Origin: DASPJQ01 sp035299065
GTDB lineage: Bacteria; Bacteroidota; Bacteroidia; Flavobacteriales_D; UBA2798
Length of the DNA: 25,079 bases
Assembly (NCBI GenBank): GCA_035299065.1
Contig: DATGXI010000087.1
Span: 1-25,079, forward strand
Direction of reading: 5' to 3'
Each line of letters begins with the position of its first letter. The first letter of the stretch is position 1. Below the pieces are notes generated by a model. That model made no database searches and was not told where the DNA came from. It saw only the letters and a program-made list of their open reading frames with translations. The position numbers and the translations under genes are program-made. Of this stretch, positions 8,593 through 15,939 are shown in pieces.

Positions 8593-9150
8593 ATGCATTT
8601 CATTATCATATCGTCAAGCGTTAGGGAAGGCCGTGCCAGCAACCGCGTTGCAACCTTCTTTAAAAATTATATTGAATCGGGTAAGTTGGGAACAGCGGAA
8701 ATTCTTGATTTAAAAACCTGTAATTTTCCTTTGTTTGAGGAACGGTTAAAATTTCAAAAGAATCCGCTTCCGTCAGTACTTGAATTTGCTGAAAAAATAA
8801 GATCGGCCAATGGTGTTATTATTGTTACACCTGAGTACAATGGAGGGTATCCTGCTTCTCTGAAAAATGTGATTGATTTGTTGACGGAAGACTGGAAACG
8901 CAAACCCATTGCCATCAGTACAGTTTCAGCAGGGGCGTTTGGTGGATCACAAGTCATTACTTCGTTGCAATTTTCGCTCTGGAAAATAGGCGCTATTGTT
9001 GTTCCGGCCATGTTTCCTGTGCCCAATGTTGACAAAAGTTTTGATGGGAATGGAGTTCCGGCAGATAAAGAAGCAACTGAAAAACGTGCTGAAAAATTTA
9101 TTGGAGAACTGAAATGGTTTATGGAAGCCAAAAATAAAATGATGAATTAG
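8593..9150 (+). CDS. NADPH-dependent FMN reductase family flavoprotein
   Basis: A 185-residue flavodoxin-like protein. IIISSSVREGRASNRVA near the N-terminus is the flavin phosphate-binding loop. VTPEYNGGYPASLKNVIDLL (about residue 77) is the signature of the NADPH-dependent FMN reductase/azoreductase (SsuE/ArsH-like) family. GAFGGSQVITSLQFSLWKIGA is the third conserved segment. It should be a cytosolic FMN-binding oxidoreductase reducing flavin, quinone or azo substrates with NAD(P)H. Length is normal for the family. It follows the SPOR gene after 121 bp and converges on a nitroreductase gene, another FMN enzyme, across a hairpin-rich spacer. The exact substrate is not determinable. Confidence 0.9.
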   Translation: MHFIIISSSVREGRASNRVATFFKNYIESGKLGTAEILDLKTCNFPLFEERLKFQKNPLPSVLEFAEKIRSANGVIIVTPEYNGGYPASLKNVIDLLTEDWKRKPIAISTVSAGAFGGSQVITSLQFSLWKIGAIVVPAMFPVPNVDKSFDGNGVPADKEATEKRAEKFIGELKWFMEAKNKMMN

Positions 9151-9191
9151 CAATAATCAATTCCTGCAAGCGATTGAGCCGGCACCCCGCA

Positions 9192-9249
9192 GCTATAAAA
9201 AATAAAGCCTTTTCCCGAGGGAAGAGGGATCTGCTTTGTTTTTTATAGC
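9192..9249. repeat. Large intergenic hairpin (17-bp stem) between convergent genes
   Basis: GCTATAAAAAATAAAGC (9192-9208) pairs along all 17 positions with GCTTTGTTTTTTATAGC (9233-9249), with a single G-U. Inside it, CTTTTCCC (9209-9216) can pair with GGGAAGAG (9219-9226). GC-rich flanks follow (GGCACCCCGC before it; a small AGCG/CGCT stem about 9266-9279 after it), then a T run at 9288-9296. It could be a bidirectional terminator, a dispersed palindromic intergenic element or a small structured RNA. Confidence 0.6.
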
Positions 9250-9353
9250 GAGGAGTAAAGGTGAAAGCGCGGTGACGCTGCTTCGGATTTTTTTTTAGTT
9301 CAAAAATTTTCAGCGGCATGCAGCCAAACGCTCAGAAATGCCATTATTTAAAA

Positions 9354-9941
9354 TCATTCCGTTATCCACTCCGTCACATACTCAATAGGCTTGCGGCTTG
9401 CTTTTGGCCATTCAATGGCAGGGTATCCCACATAAAAAAATCCAAGGCATTTGTCCTTAGCACCTAAACCTAAAAATGTTTTCATTTCTTCGGTATATGT
9501 TGCCCCGCCAGTGCTCCAATAACCGCCAATGCCATAAGCTGTCAATGTCAAATGCATGTTGTGTACAGCGCAGGCAACAGCTTCCACTTCTTCAATCTCT
9601 TTTATTTTTTCGGTTTCCTGGCGTTGCATGCAAATGGCAATTACTGCACCGCTTTTTAACGGGCGATTTACAAAGTTGTCAAACTTTGATTGCATGAATT
9701 TTTCAGCCGGGGTAGTTTCCCTGTATAACCTTGATAAATTATCGGAAAGTTTTTTTAACCCATCCTCCATAAATACTTTAAAGCGCCAGGGTTGTGTCAT
9801 GCCATGCGTAGGTGCCCAAATAGCATTGTTGAGCATTTTTTCAATTATTTCACGCGCAACTTTTCTTTCGCTATACTGCTCCGGAAAAATTGACCGCCTG
9901 TTTTTAATGACCTCTGTAATTTCGCTTAAGTTATATTTCAT
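9354..9941 (-). CDS. Nitroreductase family protein
   Basis: A 195-residue FMN-dependent nitroreductase-fold enzyme. The N-terminus EVIKNRRSIFPEQY matches the family's 'I..RRS.R.F' FMN-phosphate contact. NAIWAPTHGMTQPWRFKVF is the 'APS..N.QPW.F' motif, with His-Gly replacing the usual Ser-x-x-Asn. GIGGYWSTGG and CLGFFYVGYPA supply the C-terminal FMN-binding region. Such enzymes use NAD(P)H to reduce nitro groups, quinones or related compounds in the cytosol. It is divergent from the thioesterase gene, with a 77-bp shared spacer containing an operator-like inverted repeat. The substrate is unknown. Confidence 0.9.
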   Translation of the reverse strand: MKYNLSEITEVIKNRRSIFPEQYSERKVAREIIEKMLNNAIWAPTHGMTQPWRFKVFMEDGLKKLSDNLSRLYRETTPAEKFMQSKFDNFVNRPLKSGAVIAICMQRQETEKIKEIEEVEAVACAVHNMHLTLTAYGIGGYWSTGGATYTEEMKTFLGLGAKDKCLGFFYVGYPAIEWPKASRKPIEYVTEWITE

Positions 9942-9965
9942 TTTTATGAATTAGGTAATAAGCTC

Positions 9966-9983
9966 ATTAGCCAACAAGCTAAT
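9966..9983. promoter_or_regulatory. Operator-like inverted repeat in the nitroreductase/thioesterase divergent region
   Basis: ATTAGC, six bases, GCTAAT forms a perfect 6-bp dyad centred between the two divergent start codons (9941 and 10019). The spacing suits a dimeric helix-turn-helix regulator able to control both genes. No regulator gene lies nearby, so this is an inference from symmetry and location. Confidence 0.3.
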
Positions 9984-10002
9984 CAAGCTTCACGAAATTA
10001 AC

Positions 10003-10010
10003 TACATTTG
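10003..10010 (+). promoter_or_regulatory. Perfect -7 element implying a nearly leaderless thioesterase mRNA
   Basis: TACATTTG matches TAnnTTTG exactly and ends 8 bp before the ATG at 10019. Transcription from it would begin within a few bases of the start codon. No clear TTG -33 element is seen upstream. Confidence 0.4.
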
Positions 10011-10018
10011 CATTCACT

Positions 10019-10432
10019 ATGTCAAAAAACCTGCTAGAACTTTACATTAGTACCAACCATTACGGTCGCGAAAACCAGATGGAATACACGTTTATTGAAC
10101 CCGGCAAGCTTGAATATCATTTTACTCCGCAAGAAAAACACATGGCAACGGCAACAGCCATTCATGGTGGCGCCATTGCCGGATTTATGGATGGATTGTT
10201 GGGCGGGGCAGCACTTACAGCTGTTTATGAAGAGGGAAAAGTGGTCACAACCATTGAATTTAAAATTAATTTTTTGGCACCGGTAAGGATGGGAATTCCG
10301 TTGATTGGCCGGGCCGAGGTAATCCATAAAGGTAAATCAACCCTGGTGGTTAGCGGTAATGTTGTTGATAATCAAGGTAACATTGTGGCAACAGGGCTAG
10401 GTACCCTTAAGTCCTACATTCCTCCAGCTTAA
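10019..10432 (+). CDS. PaaI-type hotdog-fold thioesterase
   Basis: A 137-residue single hotdog domain. NHYGRENQMEY at the N-terminus and ATAIHGGAIAGFMDGLLGGAA (His-Gly-Gly at about residue 50) match the PaaI/YbgC-like acyl-CoA thioesterases, where the loop and helix after HGG form the active site. TTIEFKINFLAPVRMGIPLIGRAEVIHKGKSTLVVSG is the family's beta-sheet core. It probably hydrolyses an acyl- or aryl-CoA thioester in the cytosol. I keep the ATG at 10019 because the NHYGR segment upstream of Met21 is part of the fold. It lies divergent from the nitroreductase and 92 bp before the choice-of-anchor-B gene. Confidence 0.88.
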   Translation: MSKNLLELYISTNHYGRENQMEYTFIEPGKLEYHFTPQEKHMATATAIHGGAIAGFMDGLLGGAALTAVYEEGKVVTTIEFKINFLAPVRMGIPLIGRAEVIHKGKSTLVVSGNVVDNQGNIVATGLGTLKSYIPPA

Positions 10433-10436
10433 TTGC

Positions 10437-10472
10437 AAACGGTCAGTGTTTTGTGGTAAACGGTAGCTGTTT
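10437..10472. promoter_or_regulatory. Two AAACGGT..TGTTT motifs 21 bp apart
   Basis: AAACGGTCAGTGTTT (10437-10451) and AAACGGTAGCTGTTT (10458-10472) agree at 12 of 15 positions and start 21 bp apart, two helical turns. They lie 52-88 bp before the ATG at 10525. Each is a partial dyad (AAAC..GTTT). A related AAACGGTACAGTGTTT occurs at 205-220, before the carboxypeptidase gene. Possible regulator sites overlapping the -33 region. Confidence 0.35.
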
Positions 10473-10524
10473 ACTGCATGCTTTTGCGTACTTTTCCTGA
10501 GTAAAATCAACTAAAAAACGTACG

Positions 10525-12909
10525 ATGAAGAAATTTTTACTTCTTGTTTCTGCATTCACTGCATTTAATGTAAACGCACAATTAAACATCACTCAACTTG
10601 GTTACCTGGATTACGAAGCACTGCACAGTACAGGCCTTTCAAATCTTTGGGGATATGCCGATGAATTCGGAAACGAGTACGCAATTGTTGGAACCAATGA
10701 TGGCATTTCGGTAGTTGATGTAACCACACCTGCAACACCAACTGAAGTATTCTTTTACCCGGGATCAAACAGTGTTTGGCGCGAGGTAAAAACATATAAC
10801 AATTATGCATATATCACTACCGAGTCAACCGATGGTATGATCATTATTGACTTAAATCCATTGCCGGGAACCATTACAACAGGAAATGTTTCTGTATTTA
10901 ATGGTCCTGCAGGTAATCCATGGATTTCGTCACACAGCTTATTTATTGATGAAGCAACAGGCGTTTTATTTCTGCATGGCACTGACCGTGGAAACGGTGG
11001 TGTGATTTTATATGATTTAAATTCAAGCCCAACCAATCCAACTGAATTGGGTGAACTGGATGATTATTATGTACACGATTCGTATTCGCGTGGCGATACC
11101 TTGTATTCGGCACACATTACAAGTGGTTTTGTTTCATTTACTGATGTAAGCAACCCTGCGGCCATAACCTATTTGGCAGCTAACCAAAATACACCCATGA
11201 ATTTTTCACATAACTGCTGGTTGTCGGCAAATGGAAAATATTTATTTACAACCGATGAAGTTTCGGGTGCATGGATTGGCGCCTATGATGTAAGTGATTT
11301 TACCGATATAAAAGAAGTTGACCGTATTCGTAACAGCGAAACAAGTGGCAGTATACCACACAACACATACTGGCTGAACAATTACCTTGTAACTTCATAT
11401 TACCGTGACGGTGTTACCATTCACGATGTAACCGATCCCTCAAACATGATCAAGGTAGGAAGTTTTGATACAACACCGTTGAGTGGCGATGGATTTAATG
11501 GTGCCTGGGGTGTTTATCCATATTTACCATCGGGTAATTTATTGGTGTCGGACATGGAACTGGGACTATTTATTTTGGGCCCCACTTATGTGCGTGCAGG
11601 TTACCTTGAAGGGAATGTAAAAGATGCTGTTACAATGGCAAACCTGAACAATGTACATGTTGAAATTCTATCCACAACCGATTTTGATGATTCAGATCTT
11701 GCAGGAAATTATTCAACCGGTAACGGAGTGCCCGGTACCTATGATGTAATTTACAGTAAGGCGGGTTATTTCAATGATACTGTAACGGTAACATTGGTAA
11801 GTGCAGCAACTGTTACTGAAAATGTGCTGTTAACACCGCTTCCTACTTTTTCATACACAGGAACAGTGGTAAGTTCGGTGGGATCAACACCGGTTGCAGG
11901 CGTGCAGGTTTTGGTTGAAAACGGATCGTATTCGTATTCGGCTACTACTGACGGAAGCGGAAATTTTGCCATTACTCCTTTTGCCATTGACACCACCAAC
12001 GATGTTTTTGATGTTACAGTAGGTATGTGGGGTTATGAAACGTTTTGTCAAAGCCTGGTGATTGATGGAACAGGCGGACCATTAAATGTAACACTTGATC
12101 CTGGTTTTTATGACGATTTTGCGCTTAACTTTGGATGGACAGAAACAGCAACGTCACCAACAGGGCATTGGGTACGCGAAGAGCCTTTTGGAACTACTTC
12201 CGGTTCATTTTTCTCAAATCCTGAATTTGACATTACTGGCGACTGTTCAAATAAATGTTTTGTAACGGGAAATCAAAATACAACTGCTGCCGGTGACGAT
12301 GACGTTGATGCAGGACATGCAACACTGGTTTCACCCACATTTAATACAACGGGCTTAACCGATCCATATGTAAGCTTTTATTTATGGTTCCGCAACACAG
12401 GTGGATTCAGTTCACCTGATGATACCATTACCATTTCGATTTACGATGGATCACTTAAAGTTGGCGAAAAAATACACGTAAACAACCTTGGTGAGCACAA
12501 TTGGATTCCACGTGCGTTCCAGTTAAGCGATTATACGAGTGTAACAACCAACCTGCACATTGAAGTGCGCGTGCAGGATTACAGTCCTGGCCACGTATTG
12601 GAAGCAGGTGTTGACCTGTTCAGGGTTACCGAAGGAAATGCATTTGTTGGTATGGAAGAAAACACGGTTGCCGTTGGAAACATCATGGTATTTCCAAACC
12701 CTGCCAATGAAACAGTTAATATAGTTTGCACTGGCGATGAAATTGTAACAGTTGACCTGGTTGATCTTTCAGGTAAAACAGTGATGAGCCATAAAGTGAA
12801 TGCGGTTAACACCTCAATCAACATACATTCACTTGCCAATGGTATTTACTCAGTTAGAACAGGTACTAAAAGCGGAAAAGTAACCGTAAGCAAGCTGGTG
12901 AAGCAATAA
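10525..12909 (+). CDS. Choice-of-anchor B family T9SS cargo protein, copy 1
   Basis: A 794-residue exported protein with a signal peptide (MKKFLLLVSAFTAFNVNA, then Q). Residues about 20-355 form a choice-of-anchor-B domain made of LVIVD-type propeller repeats (SNLWGYADEFGNEYAIVGTNDGISVVDVT is diagnostic; GDTLYSAHITSGFVSFTDVSNP and GVTIHDVTDPSNM are repeat units). Two carboxypeptidase-regulatory-like beta sandwiches follow (about 358-440 and 442-525: LEGNVKDAV, YTGTVVSSVGSTPVAGV). A MAM-like jelly roll comes next (about 528-700), then a type-A T9SS sorting domain from VFPNPANETV (about 722) to KLVKQ. It should be secreted or surface-anchored through T9SS. No catalytic motif is visible, so binding or adhesion is the likeliest role. 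The next gene is a full-length paralogue. Confidence 0.9.
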   Translation: MKKFLLLVSAFTAFNVNAQLNITQLGYLDYEALHSTGLSNLWGYADEFGNEYAIVGTNDGISVVDVTTPATPTEVFFYPGSNSVWREVKTYNNYAYITTESTDGMIIIDLNPLPGTITTGNVSVFNGPAGNPWISSHSLFIDEATGVLFLHGTDRGNGGVILYDLNSSPTNPTELGELDDYYVHDSYSRGDTLYSAHITSGFVSFTDVSNPAAITYLAANQNTPMNFSHNCWLSANGKYLFTTDEVSGAWIGAYDVSDFTDIKEVDRIRNSETSGSIPHNTYWLNNYLVTSYYRDGVTIHDVTDPSNMIKVGSFDTTPLSGDGFNGAWGVYPYLPSGNLLVSDMELGLFILGPTYVRAGYLEGNVKDAVTMANLNNVHVEILSTTDFDDSDLAGNYSTGNGVPGTYDVIYSKAGYFNDTVTVTLVSAATVTENVLLTPLPTFSYTGTVVSSVGSTPVAGVQVLVENGSYSYSATTDGSGNFAITPFAIDTTNDVFDVTVGMWGYETFCQSLVIDGTGGPLNVTLDPGFYDDFALNFGWTETATSPTGHWVREEPFGTTSGSFFSNPEFDITGDCSNKCFVTGNQNTTAAGDDDVDAGHATLVSPTFNTTGLTDPYVSFYLWFRNTGGFSSPDDTITISIYDGSLKVGEKIHVNNLGEHNWIPRAFQLSDYTSVTTNLHIEVRVQDYSPGHVLEAGVDLFRVTEGNAFVGMEENTVAVGNIMVFPNPANETVNIVCTGDEIVTVDLVDLSGKTVMSHKVNAVNTSINIHSLANGIYSVRTGTKSGKVTVSKLVKQ

Positions 12910-12930
12910 AATTTAAAAACCATATTTAAA

Positions 12931-12960
12931 AAAAAGCCTGGCATTAAGCCGGGCTTTTTT
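12931..12960 (+). terminator. Intrinsic terminator after choice-of-anchor B copy 1
   Basis: AAAAAGCCTGGC (12931-12942), a five-base loop ATTAA and GCCGGGCTTTTT form a 12-bp stem with one G-U pair and a T run. It starts 21 bp after the stop codon and separates the two paralogues into different transcripts. Confidence 0.85.
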
Positions 12961-12961
12961 A

Positions 12962-12991
12962 TTTGGTCTCTTAAAAAGCGTAGCTATTTTG
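12962..12991 (+). promoter_or_regulatory. Candidate promoter for choice-of-anchor B copy 2
   Basis: TTTG at 12962-12965 and TATTTTG at 12985-12991 give a -33/-7 pair at roughly the Bacteroidota spacing, although the -7 box is one base shorter than TAnnTTTG. The start site would be about 12998, leaving a leader of about 60 nt that includes the inverted repeat at 13028-13081. Confidence 0.3.
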
Positions 12992-13027
12992 GATATAAAC
13001 GGACTTTTTGAGTGAGTTAACGGTTTC

Positions 13028-13081
13028 ATATAAACAAGCATTATTGTTAGCTTCAGGGTATGAAAAGATGCTTGTTTATAT
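13028..13081 (+). promoter_or_regulatory. 14-bp perfect inverted repeat enclosing the start codon at 13060
   Basis: ATATAAACAAGCAT (13028-13041) is exactly complementary to ATGCTTGTTTATAT (13068-13081). The 26-nt loop carries the ATG at 13060; the right arm lies within codons 3-8. In an mRNA beginning upstream of 13028, the ribosome-binding region and start would sit in the loop of a strong stem, suggesting translational control by structure, temperature or a binding factor. Confidence 0.55.
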
Positions 13082-15414
13082 TCCTTCTTATACATGGCAT
13101 TGGTTTTTCCCAGAACCTTACATTATTGAATTTTTATAATTATGATTCCATACACGGTGCCGGGCTTTCGGGGTGTTGGGGGTATGTTGACGAGTTTGGA
13201 AATGAGTACGCACTTGTGGGTGCACAAAACGGCTTTTCAATTCTGGACATTACCAATCCGGTTTCCCCGGTTGAAAAAGCGTTTTTTCCCGCTTGCGGAA
13301 GTTTGTGGCGCGAAATACAGGTTTACAACAATTACGCCTACGTGTCAACTGAATGTCCTGTTGGTATGATGATCGTTAACCTTAATCCTTTACCGGGCGT
13401 TGTAGACTCAACAAATATCACATGGTTCTATGGTGATCCAACTCAGGATATAGTGTCAAGTGCACATACATTGTTTATTAATTCAAATGGAATCATGCTG
13501 TATAACGGCACAGGTGAAGGACAGATTTTTTATGATTTAAATGTAAGTGCTGCCAATCCACCCCAGGTAGGAAAAATGACAGAGTGGTATGTGCACGATG
13601 CCATTGCCCGTGGTGACACCATGTATTGTGCCAATATACAGGAAGGTTTTTTTACAATTTGGAATATAAGTAACCCGGCAAACCCACAATTACTTTCTTT
13701 ACAGGAAACACCCATGCATAAAACCCACAACCTGGCCCTGTCAGATGATGGAAAATATTTGTTTGCAACCGATGAAATACCACAATCATCAATAGTAGCT
13801 TATGATATTTCAAATCTTGCAAACATTACGGAAACAGATAAAGTGAAAAGGTATGATACCTGCGCTGCATCGGTTCACAATACGTTTTTTATCAATAATT
13901 ACCTTGTAACAGCGTATTTTCTGGAAGGAGTAACCATTCACGATGTAAGTAATCCGTATAACATGGTTGAAGTAGCACACTTTGATCCTGATACAGTAAT
14001 CGGGCCTACATTTGCCAGTATTTGGGGTGCATATCCCTATTTTCCCTCGGGTAACATCATTATTTCAGACATGCAAAAAGGACTTTATATTTTAAGTCCG
14101 AATTATATGCGTGCTGCTTTGCTGGAAGGAAATGTAACCGATGCAGTGTTTGGGCAAACATTGCATAATGTAAGTGTAAACCTGGTATCATTGGGTACAA
14201 GCACCAGCACCGACTTTTTTGGCAATTATAAAACCGGTTATGGCGCCAATGGGTTTATTCCCGTTGCATTCAGTAAAACAGGTTATGTTACCGATACGTT
14301 TCTTGTGGAGGTTTTTAGCGATAGCACAATTTACCTTAATGTTTCCCTGCAACCCATTACCTCGTTTGCGTTTTCAGGCAACGTAAAAGATGACGTAACG
14401 GGCGCAGGTGTTGGTGGGGTTGAAGTGCTTCTTGAAAACAGCGTATTTACATACACTACCTTAACCGATGTGTATGGGAATTTTTCTTTTCCACAAATTT
14501 TTGGCGATCCGGCAAACGATTCCTGCAATTTAGTATTCGCAAAATGGGGTTATCATACGTGGTGTGACAGCATGGTAAGTGTATATGAAGGTATGCCTGG
14601 CTTGCAGGTTTACATGCATGAAGGATATTATGATGATTTTACCACTGATTTGGGATGGAATGTTGTTTCAACAGCAACATCAGGAATATTTGTAAGGGAA
14701 AAGCCTGATGGCACGGGACCGCACGCTACTGGTGGAATAAATCCTTATTATGATATAGCAGGTGATTGTTTTGACAAAGCATACGTTACAGGTAACACTT
14801 CAAATACATCGCTGAACCTTGAGGAACTTGATGGCGCAACACAATTGATTTCGCCCCCAATGAATTTTGAGAACTATGTTGACCCATATATGCATTTTGA
14901 TTTTTGGATGTTTCAATACTTTGGTAGCTCGTTGGAAAATGGGAATGCCATATTGGTTACACTTTACGATGGTACGCAGGAAATTACCATCAACCGGTTA
15001 AGGCATTTTGATTATCCTGATACAGTTTGGAATACTTTTTCGTTCAGGTTGGCCGACTATACGCAGAAAAGAAACGACATTGTTTTAAAAATACAGGCTG
15101 AAGAGTATTGGACAGACGAAATTTTTGAAGTTGCAATTGACCATTTCAGAACCACTGGAGAAATTGTGCATCCTGTTTTGCCAGCAACACTTGAACTTTA
15201 TCCAAATCCATTTTACAACGAATTGCAATTTCGGTCACCTGTTGGTATCAAGGCAGCATACATATATGATGTTACCGGAAAAATGGTGTTTTTTACAACA
15301 CTAAACAAAAATACAGGAACTATTCAATTGCCGGGATTAGCCATTGGCATGTATGAAGTCAAGCTGGTTTTGGAAAACGGTGCCACCGAAGTTAAAAAGC
15401 TTGTGAAACAGTAA
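13060..15414 (+). CDS. Choice-of-anchor B family T9SS cargo protein, copy 2
   Basis: A 784-residue paralogue of the preceding gene with the same module order. Signal peptide MKRCLFIFLLIHGIGFS, then a choice-of-anchor-B/LVIVD propeller (about 20-348; SGCWGYVDEFGNEYALVGAQNG, DGKYLFATDE, GVTIHDVSNPYNM). Two regulatory-like beta sandwiches follow (about 352-435 and 438-525; LEGNVTDAVFGQTLHNV, FSGNVKDDVTGAG), a MAM-like domain (about 528-700) and a T9SS type-A sorting domain from LYPNPFYNEL (about 714). The copies are alignable throughout but clearly diverged, so the duplication is not recent. Each has its own terminator, and this copy has a distinctive inverted repeat around its start. Function is unknown beyond expected cell-surface display. 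Confidence 0.9.
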   Translation: MKRCLFIFLLIHGIGFSQNLTLLNFYNYDSIHGAGLSGCWGYVDEFGNEYALVGAQNGFSILDITNPVSPVEKAFFPACGSLWREIQVYNNYAYVSTECPVGMMIVNLNPLPGVVDSTNITWFYGDPTQDIVSSAHTLFINSNGIMLYNGTGEGQIFYDLNVSAANPPQVGKMTEWYVHDAIARGDTMYCANIQEGFFTIWNISNPANPQLLSLQETPMHKTHNLALSDDGKYLFATDEIPQSSIVAYDISNLANITETDKVKRYDTCAASVHNTFFINNYLVTAYFLEGVTIHDVSNPYNMVEVAHFDPDTVIGPTFASIWGAYPYFPSGNIIISDMQKGLYILSPNYMRAALLEGNVTDAVFGQTLHNVSVNLVSLGTSTSTDFFGNYKTGYGANGFIPVAFSKTGYVTDTFLVEVFSDSTIYLNVSLQPITSFAFSGNVKDDVTGAGVGGVEVLLENSVFTYTTLTDVYGNFSFPQIFGDPANDSCNLVFAKWGYHTWCDSMVSVYEGMPGLQVYMHEGYYDDFTTDLGWNVVSTATSGIFVREKPDGTGPHATGGINPYYDIAGDCFDKAYVTGNTSNTSLNLEELDGATQLISPPMNFENYVDPYMHFDFWMFQYFGSSLENGNAILVTLYDGTQEITINRLRHFDYPDTVWNTFSFRLADYTQKRNDIVLKIQAEEYWTDEIFEVAIDHFRTTGEIVHPVLPATLELYPNPFYNELQFRSPVGIKAAYIYDVTGKMVFFTTLNKNTGTIQLPGLAIGMYEVKLVLENGATEVKKLVKQ

Positions 15415-15448
15415 AAAAAAAGCGTTACGGCTATGTAACGCTTTTTTT
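15415..15448 (+). terminator. Intrinsic terminator after choice-of-anchor B copy 2
   Basis: AGCGTTAC (15421-15428), six-base loop, GTAACGCT (15435-15442), flanked by an A run (15415-15420) and a T run (15443-15448). The stem is perfect and can extend through A-T pairs to 14 bp. The A run also makes it usable for the minus-strand gene ending at 15474. Confidence 0.9.
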
Positions 15449-15473
15449 CATTTTCCGAATAATTCGGATCAAA

Positions 15474-15662
15474 CTAATTCAAATATAAACAAAACTCTCT
15501 TAAGCCGTTTCCACGAACACGAACCTCTTCGCGTTGCATTAATTCAACTATACTTTTAATGATCTCATCGAGGCGTGATTCCTGTGTGTCTTCTAGGTTA
15601 AGGTAAGCGAATCCAAAATAGCGGCTGCTTTTTATGAATTCAATTTTTTCCTGGCGTGTCAT
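15474..15662 (-). CDS. Small hypothetical protein, 62 residues
   Basis: A short reading frame (MTRQEKIEFIKSSRYFGFAY..CLYLN) rich in charged helix-forming residues, with no signal peptide or membrane segment. The amphipathic stretch ESRLDEIIKSIVELMQREEVRV looks like a real helix. It has no neighbouring same-strand gene, converges on the terminator at 15415-15448, and is divergent from the PhoH gene across a 277-bp regulatory-looking spacer. I do not recognise the family. The codon pattern gives sensible amphipathic structure and the location fits a gene, but a 62-codon frame alone is weak evidence. Confidence 0.5.
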   Translation of the reverse strand: MTRQEKIEFIKSSRYFGFAYLNLEDTQESRLDEIIKSIVELMQREEVRVRGNGLREFCLYLN

Positions 15663-15939
15663 ATGTGTGTGTTTTAGTATTAAGACGCACCAAATTCTAA
15701 AAAGTTAGTGGTGTTTGAGCAAACGGTCGTTTTGAATGACGAAACGACCATCCGTTTAGTTGCTTAATTATCAGTTAATTACGTTGTAAAGTGGAGCAAT
15801 TTGCATTTTAAAAACCTAATTTTCAGTCCACTAATTATTAAAAAAAAAATGTTAATTCGATTTGCAATGTTGTTCTTAAACAACGCAATGTTTCACTTAA
15901 TTCATATGTACATAAGTGCGTAATTAAACACAACAGCGA
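15663..15939. promoter_or_regulatory. Structured AT-rich region upstream of the PIN-PhoH gene
   Basis: This gene-free spacer holds three elements. First, GGTCGTTT (15725-15732) / AAACGACC (15742-15749), a perfect 8-bp hairpin with a 9-nt loop, extended by AAACGG and CCGTTT on the outside. Second, GCAATGTT repeated directly at 15864 and 15885 (21 bp apart), with a GTTGTT/AACAAC hairpin (15869-15884) overlapping the first copy and filling the interval. Third, CACTTA (15894-15899) / TAAGTG (15913-15918) around an ATGTACAT palindrome. A TAATTTTC at 15817 is a weak -7 candidate. Confidence 0.4.

Noticed and set aside
8754..9131. 125-residue minus-strand frame opposite the FMN reductase
   Set aside because: It lies entirely inside a gene with strong family motifs and shows no motif of its own.
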